A stretch of DNA of 64,000 nt from Palsa-1248 sp963737835 (GTDB taxonomy: Bacteria > Gemmatimonadota > Gemmatimonadetes > Gemmatimonadales > Gemmatimonadaceae). A program made the translations under genes and the position numbers. This document shows, piece by piece, positions 8,871 to 17,391 of this stretch. Positions within the stretch are counted from its first letter, which is position 1, and each line of letters starts with the position of its first letter. The notes under the pieces were generated by a model. That model was not told the origin of the DNA. It worked only from the letters and a program-made list of their open reading frames with translations, and did no database searches. Location of the stretch: contig CAVTUH010000001.1 in NCBI GenBank assembly GCA_963737835.1, forward strand, positions 1,550,001 to 1,614,000, written 5' to 3'.

Positions 8871-9912
8871 GTCGCTGCATCATCGCCGCGCGAAATATAT
8901 GCAGCGTGTTCGGGTCGGCGCGCTCGTCACGGCGCTCGGTTTCGGGGCTCTCGCCGCCTCCTCTGTGCGCGGATTCTCTCGAGCGGCACCCTGTCCGGGC
9001 GCCGTTCGTCGGCTTCGCGTCAATGTGTGGGGGTTCACCGCTCCGTGGGACCCCCGGAGCGCTGCCAGCGTCGCGTGCATCGCACCCGCCCTCCGTGTGG
9101 TCATCTCGGGTTGGCTTCGACTCGACACGCTGAACGCCATGCCGGTGGCCGTCTACCCAGACACGATCGAGGTCCCGCCTGGGCCACGCCGATTCGCGCT
9201 CGTCACCACCTATCAGCGCGACCGGTTCCATCGCGAGACGATCACGCGCTTGGCGAGTGACCCGGACCTCCGGGCTCGATCCGCCGGAGCGGTTGCAGCC
9301 TGGGCGAAGAGCCATGGCTACCAGGGACTCGTCCTCGACTTCGAGGGCCTTACGCGGGATGATACGGCGGCGCTGGCGGTTGTCGTGAAGGCGTTCGTCG
9401 ATTCGGCCCATGCCCGGCACGTGCGGCCCGTGACCGTGGCGGTCGTGCCGACCGACACGCTCGTGTACGCTGGCAGACACCTGGCAGCCGCTGACCAGTT
9501 GCTCGCGATGCTGTATGACGAGCATTGGGCAAACGGCCCACCGGGACCGATTGCCTCTCCGGGATGGTTTCGGCAGGCACTTGCCCTTCGCGTCGCCGAG
9601 GTTGGCGCTGCGCGCCTCGTCGCTGGGCTTCCGACCTACGGCTATCTCTGGAAGCGCCCCGCCGCGGCGGTCGTCCTGAGCTACGGTGACGCGCTGCAGC
9701 AGGCGGCCCAACTGGGGATCCCACTCTCCCGTGACTCCGCATCAGGGACGCTCCATTTTCTCCGCCCCGATTCCGCCGAAGCGTGGGTTGCCGACGCCCG
9801 GCTGACGCGCGCGCTCGTCGCGTCAGCCGAATCGCTCGGCGTTCGCCGCTTCGCCCTCTGGCGTTTGGGACTCGAGGATCCAGGAATCTGGCGAGCGGCC
9901 TTCGGCCGCTAG
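8869..9912 (+). CDS. GH18-like exported TIM-barrel protein
   Basis: This 347-residue protein has a hydrophobic N-terminal segment (signal peptide or anchor, about residues 16-34). It has the strand-4 signature of glycoside hydrolase family 18, GYQGLVLDFEGL, plus LLAMLYDEHWANGP and GLPTYGYLW, the pattern seen in YaaH/SleL-type cell-wall domains. The catalytic D-x-E pair is kept, but the first Asp of the full DGxDxDxE motif is not. A role in binding or cleaving GlcNAc-containing polymers such as peptidoglycan is plausible, not shown. Starts at 8869 or 8899 are possible. The stop codon overlaps that of the convergent M24 peptidase gene. Confidence 0.7.
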   Translation: MSLHHRRAKYMQRVRVGALVTALGFGALAASSVRGFSRAAPCPGAVRRLRVNVWGFTAPWDPRSAASVACIAPALRVVISGWLRLDTLNAMPVAVYPDTIEVPPGPRRFALVTTYQRDRFHRETITRLASDPDLRARSAGAVAAWAKSHGYQGLVLDFEGLTRDDTAALAVVVKAFVDSAHARHVRPVTVAVVPTDTLVYAGRHLAAADQLLAMLYDEHWANGPPGPIASPGWFRQALALRVAEVGAARLVAGLPTYGYLWKRPAAAVVLSYGDALQQAAQLGIPLSRDSASGTLHFLRPDSAEAWVADARLTRALVASAESLGVRRFALWRLGLEDPGIWRAAFGR

Positions 9913-11087
9913 ACTCGCATCAACTCGCGCTGATAAGCGATCGGCGTGATCTCGACGCTGCGATCCCCGACAATCGCGTTCACTTCCGACCGCACGCCCA
10001 GGACACCGGGCTGGTAGATGCCGGGTTCGATCGAGAACGCCACGCCGGGGATCAGGAGACGCTCTTCGCGTGTCTCGAAATTGTCGATGTGCGGCCCGGA
10101 GCCATGGATGTCACGCGCATCGATCGAGTGACCGGTGCGATGGACGAAGAATCGACCAAACCCACGAGACTCGATGACTCGCCGGGCGGCGTCGTCCACC
10201 TCGGCGCCTCGGAGCGGCTTGCCCGTCGGCAGCCGATCGCGCAGCAACTGGATCGCGGCATCGCGTGCGTCGCGGACCGCCTCCCACACACGGATCACCT
10301 GCGACGTCGGCGTCCCAAGTACTCCCATCCACGTCTGGTCTGCGTACGGCTGTCCCGGCTCGCGCGCCCATAAGTCAATCAAGAGGACAGCCCCGGTCGC
10401 AATCACCGTAGCGGGTTGCTCGCTGGGACCGTAGTGCGGATTGGCTGCATTCGGGCCGATCGCGACGATCGGCGGCTCATCCGCTTGGAGTCCCGCCCGC
10501 GCAAAGCGGTCGAGGATCCAGCGCTGCAGCCCATATTCGGTCTGCGGCTCACCGCGCGCGGCATCTGCGCCCGCGAGACGCAACCCCTCCTGACCGATGG
10601 CGGCAATGGCTACCGCTGCGCGACGGTGGGCGGCGAGCTGCGCCTCGGTCCACACGGCATAGAATCGACTGATTAGTTCGCCGGATGAGACGACATCTGC
10701 TCCAGCCGCACGAACGAGCTCGATGACACCTGCAGGTACGCGATCCACGTACGGGACCGCATCGCCGGGTGAATACTCCATCGCAACCCGCTGCCGACGC
10801 ACGAGTCCTGCGATCGCCGCCTCGAGCTCTCGCCACCCGCTGTACACTACGCGCGCCCATGTCGACGGCCAGTGTTCCCACGGTGCTTGCTCGATGGCGT
10901 GCGTGATCGCCGTCGGCACGCCGCGAGCCGGCACATACGCGTAAATACGACGCGTCTGGAGGCCCTTCAGCTGCAGGATGCCGGCGGCGACCGGATTGGC
11001 GCCGCGGAAATCGTACAGGAGCCATCCATCGAGCCCCGCATCCGACAATGCCGTCTGGATTCGAGGAAGCGTCTCGGGCGTCAGCAT
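9909..11087 (-). CDS. M24-family Xaa-Pro peptidase
   Basis: This 392-residue cytoplasmic metallopeptidase has an N-terminal creatinase-like domain (about 1-145) and a C-terminal pita-bread domain. The dinuclear metal ligands are visible as D238 (LLIDLW), D250 (YADQTW), a histidine in HRTGHSID (316/320), E354 (FSIEPGIY) and E368 (RSEVNA). The family removes N-terminal residues next to proline or cleaves Xaa-Pro dipeptides. The length matches prolidase-like members. It overlaps the convergent GH18-like gene by 4 bases at the stops. No clear ribosome site precedes the ATG. Confidence 0.85.
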   Translation of the reverse strand: MLTPETLPRIQTALSDAGLDGWLLYDFRGANPVAAGILQLKGLQTRRIYAYVPARGVPTAITHAIEQAPWEHWPSTWARVVYSGWRELEAAIAGLVRRQRVAMEYSPGDAVPYVDRVPAGVIELVRAAGADVVSSGELISRFYAVWTEAQLAAHRRAAVAIAAIGQEGLRLAGADAARGEPQTEYGLQRWILDRFARAGLQADEPPIVAIGPNAANPHYGPSEQPATVIATGAVLLIDLWAREPGQPYADQTWMGVLGTPTSQVIRVWEAVRDARDAAIQLLRDRLPTGKPLRGAEVDDAARRVIESRGFGRFFVHRTGHSIDARDIHGSGPHIDNFETREERLLIPGVAFSIEPGIYQPGVLGVRSEVNAIVGDRSVEITPIAYQRELMRV

Positions 11088-11108
11088 TGTTTGCCGATAA
11101 TTGGTGAC

Positions 11109-11732
11109 TTAACCGCGCCGCCATTCCGCACGCCACTCGCAGACTCGCTCTCCGCGCGTCACGCACCTGACGTGCTCGACCGCTCCCGGCGCGCCGACGA
11201 GCGTCTGCACGAGCTCCCGGAGGACCGATTCATAGTAGGCGCATCCGCTTTCCTTCGGGCCGCTGTCGACGGTGACCGAGTTCGGCACCTCGAGCAGCAA
11301 CGAGCCCCCGACTCGACGGATCGCGCCGTTGAGATAGCGGGATGCGATCCGACGAGCCTCGCGGAGCGCAAGCGGGCGGGCGAGCAGGGATGGGAGCACC
11401 AGGATGACCTGGCGGGTCACCGCGGAGCCGCTTTCCAAGGATTGCTGAGCGAGGATCCGGCCCGCCGCGGAGAAAACCTGCTGCGCGTCGGCGCGTCGGC
11501 CGATGAGCCGAGCCAGCGCCACGGCTTCTTCCTGGGGCGCACGCTGACTCTTCTTCACCGCAACCGTGTACCGCTGAATCTGGGCGTACACGGTGTCGCT
11601 GAGTCCGAGCCGCTTGTTGCGCAGCTCCGGGACATACTCTGTGTCGAGGTCGTCGTGCGGAGAGTCTACGCCGCGGACCGCTTCCAACAGGCTAAGCGGA
11701 AGCAGAGCGTCGACCGTAGGTGACGCAGTCAT
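11109..11732 (-). CDS. Protein with C-terminal V4R/HNOB-like signature
   Basis: This 207-residue soluble protein's N-terminal half is helical and charged. The C-terminal part (about 140-207) contains CAYYESVLRELVQTLVGAP followed by HVRCVTRGERVCEWRAEW. That spacing of a GxxxCxW-type end after a short cysteine motif resembles 4-vinyl-reductase (V4R) domains, which bind small hydrophobic ligands and serve as sensors or in bacteriochlorophyll-type reductases. The match is by eye only. The gene lies upstream of the M24 peptidase on the same strand, 21 bases apart, and may be co-transcribed with it. Confidence 0.5.
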   Translation of the reverse strand: MTASPTVDALLPLSLLEAVRGVDSPHDDLDTEYVPELRNKRLGLSDTVYAQIQRYTVAVKKSQRAPQEEAVALARLIGRRADAQQVFSAAGRILAQQSLESGSAVTRQVILVLPSLLARPLALREARRIASRYLNGAIRRVGGSLLLEVPNSVTVDSGPKESGCAYYESVLRELVQTLVGAPGAVEHVRCVTRGERVCEWRAEWRRG

Positions 11733-11800
11733 GGCAATGCGAAAGGCAGGTGATGCAAGGAGGCGACAATTTAATAGACCGAGAGGTCAGGGGTTAGGGA

Positions 11801-11930
11801 CGGGCGCTGGCGCGCCCGAGAAAGTGGACGTACAGAGAGTAGAGAGTAGACATTAAAGGCGTCTCGAGACGCACGGGCACTGGTCGTCTCCTCTCTAACT
11901 TTCTACTCCCTTGGGCGCCAAGCGCCCGCC
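11801..11930. repeat. Family 2 hairpin element, copy 1
   Basis: Ends are two small GC palindromes, GGGCGCTGGCGCGCCC on the left and GGGCGCCAAGCGCCC on the right. Inside them run AGAGAGTAGAGAGTAGAC on the left arm and an approximate reverse complement (CTCTCTAACTTTCTACT) on the right, around a spacer containing the palindrome GCGTCTCGAGACGC. It fills the gap between two divergent genes (11732 and 11941). Related copies are at 20492-20630, 29310-29372 (half) and 59221-59355. Confidence 0.7.
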
Positions 11931-11940
11931 CCCCCACCCC

Positions 11941-12777
11941 TTGCTCCTCCAGCGCGTCGTGCTAGGGATGATCGTTTCCGGCGCGATCGCACTCGCCGCT
12001 CGGCACAGCCGCATGCTCTCGCAGGAGGGGGCGATGGCGGCGACCGGCGTCGGGATCGTGTGCGTCGTGGCGGGCTGGGATTGGGCGACGGCTCTCATCG
12101 CCTTCTTCCTGGGCGGATCGATCTGGTCCCGCATTGGCCGCGCCCGCAAGGAGGCACTCACGGCGGATGTGATATCCAAGGGTGGTGAACGCGACGCCCT
12201 CCAGGTCCTGGCGAATGGCGGTGTCTTTGCGCTGTGCGCCTTGGGCTTTGTCGTGCGCTCTCAACCTCACACCGGCGACTGGGTGATGGGGGCGGCGTGG
12301 ACCGACCAGGCCTGGCGCGCCGTGGCGGGAGGGGCGCTGGCAGCGGCATCAGGCGATACGTGGGCGACGGAAGTGGGGACGCTATGGGGTGGCCCCCCCA
12401 GATCCATCCTCACGGGTCGAACGGTGCGCCCGGGCACATCGGGTGGCGTCACGGCTATCGGCACGATTGCCGGCATCGCCGGCGCGGCAGCGATGGCGTG
12501 GGTCCTGTGGGCGCTCGGCTGGCGTCGGCCCGCCGCGGCGGCCGCGCTGGGAGGCGGGGTGTTCGGTATGGCTTTCGATTCAATCCTCGGCGCGACTCTT
12601 CAGCGACGGCAGTGGTGCGAACAATGCAACGTGCCGACCGAGCGCGTGGTGCACAATTGCGGTGCAGCCACCCGCGCCGCCGGGGGCCTGTCGTGGCTCG
12701 ACAACGACGGAGTCAACGCCTTGAGCACCCTCGCCGGCGCCTGCATCGCGATGATCCTCTACCGGGCTCTGTTATGA
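11941..12777 (+). CDS. DUF92 family membrane protein (VTE6-like)
   Basis: This is an integral membrane protein of about 278 residues with six or seven hydrophobic segments. The family motifs are present: GAMAATGVGIVCVVAG, SGDTWATEVGTL, GTSGGVTAIGT and the C-terminal WLDNDGVNALSTLAG. The plant member VTE6 phosphorylates phytyl phosphate to the diphosphate, and bacterial members are thought to be related lipid-phosphate kinases. The start is uncertain: TTG 11941 keeps the first helix, ATG 11968 is the first ATG, and the open frame reaches back into the repeat at 11911. Its TGA overlaps the ATG of the radical SAM gene. Confidence 0.75.
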   Translation: MLLQRVVLGMIVSGAIALAARHSRMLSQEGAMAATGVGIVCVVAGWDWATALIAFFLGGSIWSRIGRARKEALTADVISKGGERDALQVLANGGVFALCALGFVVRSQPHTGDWVMGAAWTDQAWRAVAGGALAAASGDTWATEVGTLWGGPPRSILTGRTVRPGTSGGVTAIGTIAGIAGAAAMAWVLWALGWRRPAAAAALGGGVFGMAFDSILGATLQRRQWCEQCNVPTERVVHNCGAATRAAGGLSWLDNDGVNALSTLAGACIAMILYRALL

Positions 12778-14306
12778 TGACCGGCGCCGTTGACCGCGGA
12801 ATGAGCCGCTCCCCGAACGCCTCCGATCCAAGTCGACCGGAGGAGACAGCTTCTCGAGGACGGGCGGCTCGCTGGGGCGGATCGCCGCGCGTCCTGCTCG
12901 TCAGCACGAATCGGGAACGATCTCCGCAGCCCGTGATTCCCAACGGGTTAGCCTGTGTTGCCTCGGCGCTGGACGCCGCGCGCCACGACGTGCAGGTCCT
13001 CGATCTGTGCTTCGCCCGCGACCCGATCCGCGCCGCCCGCGCTGCGGCGCGCCGGGTCCGTCCGGATGTCGTGGCAATATCGGTCCGGAACATCGACAAC
13101 AGCGACCGGGTCGCGCTCCGACACTACACACCCGAAGCGGCCGGGATCCTGGCGGCGCTCCGCGAGGAGGCACCGCACGCGGCCACGATAGCCGGTGGTG
13201 CGGCCTTTGGCGTCGCCCCGGACGGGCTGTTCCGGGAGTTGGGCGTCGACTACGCCGTGGCGGGCAATGGGGAACGCGCGAGCGTCGCCCTGATCGGCGC
13301 GCTGGCCAGCGGACGTCCGATCGGTTCGATCCCGGGTGTGGTCCAACGAGTGGACAACCGCGTCGTCTTCACGCCCCCCGGCGAGGACGCCGACTTGGAT
13401 GCGTTGCCCCGTCCACGGCTCGACCGGTGGCTTGATGTCCGGCGGTATGAACGAAACGGGGCGGTTGTCCCGATCCAGACCAAGCGCGGCTGTGTCTATA
13501 AGTGCGTCTACTGCACCTATCGCAATGTCGAGGGTTGGGGATACCGACTGCGTGACCCAGCCGCGGTCGTGGACGAAATGGTCGAGCTCGCCAAGACGGC
13601 CGGAGTCCGTCGAGTCGACTTTGTCGATTCGACATTCAACTCGCCTCCAGGACATGCCATGGCGGTGTGCGAGGCCATCGCGCGCTCCGGCACGAGATTT
13701 CGCTTGGAGACAATGAACTTCACGCCTGCCGCCGCGTCCGACCAGCTGCTCGCCGCAATGCGGCGTGCGGGCTTTTCGGGGTTGGGCATCACGGCCGAGA
13801 GCGTCAGTGACCCCGTGCTGTCACGGCTCGAGAAGGGATTCAATGCAGCGCGCGTGCGAGAGGTCGCGCTTCGGGTCAAGCGGGCCGGCCTCCGGGCGCT
13901 CTGGATTCTCCTCATCGGCGGCCCCGGCGAGACCACGGGCACGGTGCAGGAGACACTCGGTTTTGCCGCCGAGCGATTGGCGGAAGGCGACGCGGTGTAC
14001 GCGACGGTCGCACTCCGGATCTACCCGGGCACGACGCTGCACCGCATCGCGATCGAGGAGGGCGTGGTCAAACCCGATGCCTCCTTGCTCACGCCCACGT
14101 TTTATTTCTCCCCGGAGCTCGATCTCGCGATGACATTGACCCGGCTGCGCGCGTTCGCGGCTACGCAACCACGATTCATGTTTTCTGCTGACTCGCGGTC
14201 TTGGCTGCTGCCACGCCTCACACGTGTGGCGTCGGTGCTGCGATTGCCGGGCCCACACTGGCGATACATGGGTGTCTTCCAGCGGTTGAGTCGAGCCATC
14301 GGATGA
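12774..14306 (+). CDS. B12-binding-domain radical SAM protein
   Basis: This 510-residue protein has an N-terminal cobalamin-binding-like Rossmann domain (about 38-185; VLLVSTNRER, PDVVAISVRNIDNSD, GDGxx-like AGGAAFGV). The radical SAM core follows, with the Cys-x3-Cys-x2-Cys cluster CVYKCVYC (C240, C244, C247) and GLGITAESVSD, LLIGGPGET. The class performs radical methylations, ring closures or rearrangements on inert carbons in cofactor and natural-product pathways. The substrate is unknown. The start ATGATGA overlaps the stop of DUF92 and its own TGA overlaps the ATG of the next gene, so translation is coupled. A start at 12777 or 12801 is possible. Confidence 0.85.
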   Translation: MMTGAVDRGMSRSPNASDPSRPEETASRGRAARWGGSPRVLLVSTNRERSPQPVIPNGLACVASALDAARHDVQVLDLCFARDPIRAARAAARRVRPDVVAISVRNIDNSDRVALRHYTPEAAGILAALREEAPHAATIAGGAAFGVAPDGLFRELGVDYAVAGNGERASVALIGALASGRPIGSIPGVVQRVDNRVVFTPPGEDADLDALPRPRLDRWLDVRRYERNGAVVPIQTKRGCVYKCVYCTYRNVEGWGYRLRDPAAVVDEMVELAKTAGVRRVDFVDSTFNSPPGHAMAVCEAIARSGTRFRLETMNFTPAAASDQLLAAMRRAGFSGLGITAESVSDPVLSRLEKGFNAARVREVALRVKRAGLRALWILLIGGPGETTGTVQETLGFAAERLAEGDAVYATVALRIYPGTTLHRIAIEEGVVKPDASLLTPTFYFSPELDLAMTLTRLRAFAATQPRFMFSADSRSWLLPRLTRVASVLRLPGPHWRYMGVFQRLSRAIG

Positions 14307-15583
14307 GTGCGTCCGACCGCGGGCCTGCTGAGGTCGTCGTGGTGGGTGGCGGGCCGGCAGGAGCGAGCACTGCCTGGATGTTGGCTCGGGCGGGACTCGA
14401 CGTCATGTTGCTCGAGCGGGCACGGTTTCCGAGAGACAAGCCTTGCGCCGAGTATGTGAGCCCCGAGGCATCGCGAATCCTCGCGGAGCTCGGGGTACTG
14501 CACGAGCTGGAGACGAGCGGTGCGGCGCAACTGGCCGGCATGGTCGTGCGCGCACCCAGCGGCGTCTCCTTTCGGGGAGATTTCGCCGCGAGCCACGGTT
14601 TCAGGGGATTCAGGGACAGGGGCCTGGCAATCCGCCGACCCATTTTCGACACAGTGCTGCTGCGCCAGGCGCAGGCCGCCGGCGCGCGGGTGATCGAGGA
14701 GACGAGCGTCACCGACCTCGTATCCGATGCGCGCGGTCGAGTCGTTGGCGTGCAAACGCGGCGTTCAGCGCGCAACGGCGAGCGGCCGTCGACCTCCACG
14801 ATCGGGGCCCGCATCGTCGTCGGCGCCGACGGACTGCACTCCGTCGTGGCTCGACGCCTGCACCTGGCGCGCGCGGCCCGCTGGCCTCGGCGAGTTGCGT
14901 TCGTCACGCATTTCGAGGGCGTGGCGGAGATGGGCACTGTGGGCGAAATGCACGTCGAGCATGATGGATATCTCGGGCTGGCCGACGTCGGCAATGGAGA
15001 GACCAACGTTGCCCTCGTCGTGCCAGCGCGGCGCGCCAGAGGTGCGGGTGCCGATCGCATAGGCTTTCTCGAGTCGTGGATCGAGCGACGGCCACACCTG
15101 GCCACGCGGATGCGTCATGCGCACCGCACGTCCCCGGTACGCGCGACCGGACCGTTTGCCTACCATGCTCCACACGCGTGGGCCCGCGGCGCAGCACTCG
15201 TCGGCGACGCTGCTGACTTCTACGATCCGTTCACGGGCGAAGGGATCTATGCCGCGCTGAGAGGGTCCGAGCTGTTGGCCCCCTACGTGATCGGAGCAGC
15301 GAGAGCGCGCACCCATCGGGAGATGGACGCGGCATTGGCCGCATATGATCGGTGTCGCCGAGAAGAGTTTCGCGGCAAGTGGATCGTCGAGCGCATCATC
15401 GCTGCCGCGGTCGCATCCCCCTTCGTGCTCGAGCGAGTGGCGCGCGCACTGGCGCGCCATCCGGAGATGGCTGACCTGCTGGTCGGGGTCACAGGTAACT
15501 TCGTTCCGCCAAAGGAAATCCTCCGTGCCCGCTTCGTGATGCGGCTGTTGTTGCCCGCGCTGCGCCCGACGGGCACGTCATGA
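14303..15583 (+). CDS. FAD-dependent oxidoreductase, geranylgeranyl-reductase/monooxygenase type
   Basis: This 426-residue flavoprotein has the N-terminal FAD Rossmann motif VVVVGGGPAGASTAW (about 11-25) and E38 of the ribose-binding strand. It also has PCAEYVSPEA, typical of geranylgeranyl-reductase-like and halogenase-like enzymes, the mid-chain GADGLHS motif and the second FAD site VGDAADFYDPFTGEGI. It could reduce prenyl double bonds or hydroxylate or halogenate an aromatic substrate; the tryptophan-halogenase motif GWxWxIP is absent. A dedicated flavin reductase follows directly, which favours an enzyme fed with free reduced flavin. ATGA overlaps occur on both sides. Confidence 0.8.
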   Translation: MSASDRGPAEVVVVGGGPAGASTAWMLARAGLDVMLLERARFPRDKPCAEYVSPEASRILAELGVLHELETSGAAQLAGMVVRAPSGVSFRGDFAASHGFRGFRDRGLAIRRPIFDTVLLRQAQAAGARVIEETSVTDLVSDARGRVVGVQTRRSARNGERPSTSTIGARIVVGADGLHSVVARRLHLARAARWPRRVAFVTHFEGVAEMGTVGEMHVEHDGYLGLADVGNGETNVALVVPARRARGAGADRIGFLESWIERRPHLATRMRHAHRTSPVRATGPFAYHAPHAWARGAALVGDAADFYDPFTGEGIYAALRGSELLAPYVIGAARARTHREMDAALAAYDRCRREEFRGKWIVERIIAAAVASPFVLERVARALARHPEMADLLVGVTGNFVPPKEILRARFVMRLLLPALRPTGTS

Positions 15584-16056
15584 GTGTCGACCCCGACACG
15601 TTTCGCAGTGTGTTGGGTCGCTTTGCGAGCGGTGTGACGGTCGTCACCGCCCTCGAGACCGGGGGCCGGGATGTCGGCTTGACCGTGAGCGCGTTTGCAT
15701 CGCTCAGCCTCGAGCCACCGCTCGTCGCGGTGTGCATCGACCACACTGCGTCGCTGCATCCGGTGTTGCTGGGCGCTCGCTATTTCGCCGTGAACATTCT
15801 CGCGGCGGACCAGGAGCCGCTGGCTCGCCGATTCTCCACGCTCGACGGTGATCGCTTCGATGGCGTGGGATACGTGCGTGGTCAGACAGGCGTGGCCGTG
15901 ATCGATGACGTGCTCGCCGTCGTGGAGTGCCGTAAGATCCACGCCGTGGAGGGCGGTGATCACACGATCTTCATCGGCGAGGTCGAAGCTGCGCATGCCT
16001 TTTCGGGCTCGCCCTTGCTCTACTATCGCGGTGGCTATGCGCAGCTGGAGCGTTGA
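15580..16056 (+). CDS. Flavin reductase (FMN-binding split barrel)
   Basis: This 158-residue protein of the HpaC/ActVB flavin reductase family has RFASGVTVVTAL at residues 14-25 and the conserved segment GLTVSAFASLSLEPPLVAVC (about 33-52). SLHP, FAVNIL and the C-terminal PLLYYRGGYAQL are also family landmarks. Such enzymes use NAD(P)H to make free FADH2 or FMNH2 for a partner monooxygenase. The gene starts at an ATGA overlap with the FAD oxidoreductase, the obvious candidate partner. It is complete, with the usual family length. Confidence 0.85.
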   Translation: MSVDPDTFRSVLGRFASGVTVVTALETGGRDVGLTVSAFASLSLEPPLVAVCIDHTASLHPVLLGARYFAVNILAADQEPLARRFSTLDGDRFDGVGYVRGQTGVAVIDDVLAVVECRKIHAVEGGDHTIFIGEVEAAHAFSGSPLLYYRGGYAQLER

Positions 16057-16062
16057 CCGGAG

Positions 16063-16786
16063 ATGAAAGCCTCGCTGCTGGTGCCGCCGCGGCGTCGTGG
16101 CGCCGAGATCCTCGACGCCCCGTGGGTTGACCCCGAACTCGCGCACCGGTCATTGCGCGATGTGTCGATCGCGAACGCGCTGTTTGGCGGCACGCGGGCC
16201 GTCCTGGTCGAGCTGTCGCCACTCTGGGCGACACTGCCTCAGCGTGCGACGCTGCTCGACGTCGGAACCGGCATCGGTGACATTCCGGCACGTGCGCGCG
16301 AAGCGGCCGGACGCCATGGCGTGACGCTGGAAATCATCGGGCTCGAGACGAGCCGCGAGCTCGCCGATGTCAGCCGGCGTCGCAACGCACTCGCCGTCTG
16401 CGGCGACGCGCGTCATTTGCCCTTCCCCGACCGCAGCGTCGACGTCGTGATTTGCTCGCAGGTGCTGCACCACTTCTTCGACGCCGAAGCGCAGCAGCTC
16501 GTCGCGGAGCTGGACCGAGTGGCTCGGCGACGCGTCATCGTCAGCGACCTGCATCGCAGCCGCATCGCGGCCGCTGGCATCTCGGATCGCCTCGTTCGTG
16601 CTCGCGTTCCACCCCGTGAGTCGGCACGACGGCGTCGTATCGGTGATGCGGGGATTCCGTGCGCACGAATTGCGCGGCCTTGTCGAATCGACCGTCGGCC
16701 AGCGACCGACCGTCCATTATCGATTGGGCTATCGCGTCACGGCGTCCTGGACGCCACTTGCGGCCAGCCTGCCGAGGCCGCAATGA
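16063..16786 (+). CDS. SAM-dependent methyltransferase (single-base frameshift)
   Basis: A class I methyltransferase with SAM motif I LLDVGTGIGDIPA (about residue 66), an acidic motif II region and VIVSDLHRSRIAAAGI near residue 170. The first frame then drifts into Arg-rich nonsense. The next frame continues as SFVLAFHPVSRHDGVVSV, then RGFRAHELRGLV and ends at TGA 16784-16786. One extra base at about 16579-16583 (ATCTCGGATC) explains this, and the repaired protein is about 240 residues. Its stop overlaps the ATG of the SRPBCC gene. Unrepaired, the first frame runs on into the SRPBCC gene, giving a false 435-residue fusion. It probably methylates the small-molecule product of this operon. Confidence 0.75.
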
Positions 16787-17370
16787 CCGAGCCGTTCGCG
16801 CTCGGACCAATGCCGACCGGCCGACGCGTGCGTACGGTCGACGAGCGCATCGTGCGCGCGCCGCTGGACGGAATGTTCGAGCTCGTCCGAGCTGTCGAGG
16901 CGTGGCCCACACACCTGGGGCACTATCGTGCCGTCCAAATGCGGGAGCGCCGGTCGGATGGTGGCGGACTCGTCACCATGGCGGCCCAGCGGGCGTTCGG
17001 CCCGTTCCACTGGCCTGTCTGGTGGGTGGCAGCGATGCAGGTCCTTCGGCCCCCGCACGGCAATCCGAGTATCCGATTTCGCCATGTCGGCGGCATCACT
17101 CGCGGCATGGACGTCGAATGGTCGTTCACCCCATGGCCAGAGCGTTTCACCCCGTCGACGGCGCCCCTGGCGACGTTCGTGCGTATTTTGCACGAGTGGG
17201 ACGGGCCTCGGTGGCCACTCGTAGGTCCCACTGTGGCAAGCGGCGTCATCGGGCCAGTGTTCATTCACGCGATCGCCGCGCGCACACTCCGTGGATTGGC
17301 AACGGTTGCCGAACAGCGCGTCCGCGGTGACAGCCCGGCACATCAAGACGGGACCGTGAGCTCACGTTGA
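16783..17370 (+). CDS. SRPBCC/START-fold protein, possible cyclase or aromatase
   Basis: This 195-residue protein has the signature of the polyketide cyclase/dehydrase and START superfamily: VDERIVRAPLDGMFELVRAV, then VEAWPTHLGHYRAV, a central strand region and RTLRGLATVAEQRV as the long C-terminal helix. The fold encloses a hydrophobic cavity; members bind lipids or cyclise and aromatise polyketides. The position between a methyltransferase and a ketosynthase makes an aromatase/cyclase or carrier-like role attractive, but this is inference. The ATG at 16783 overlaps the stop of the methyltransferase. Confidence 0.7.
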   Translation: MTEPFALGPMPTGRRVRTVDERIVRAPLDGMFELVRAVEAWPTHLGHYRAVQMRERRSDGGGLVTMAAQRAFGPFHWPVWWVAAMQVLRPPHGNPSIRFRHVGGITRGMDVEWSFTPWPERFTPSTAPLATFVRILHEWDGPRWPLVGPTVASGVIGPVFIHAIAARTLRGLATVAEQRVRGDSPAHQDGTVSSR

Positions 17371-17391
17371 AACACAGGTACGAGCACGCCG

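Noticed and set aside
12234..12773. N-terminal extension of the radical SAM protein
   Set aside because: It lies entirely over the DUF92 gene in another frame and has no domain; the ATGA overlap marks the true start.
16063..17370. A single methyltransferase-cyclase fusion protein
   Set aside because: The joining segment is Arg-rich nonsense; the proper methyltransferase frame continues one base later and ends at a TGA overlapping the SRPBCC ATG.
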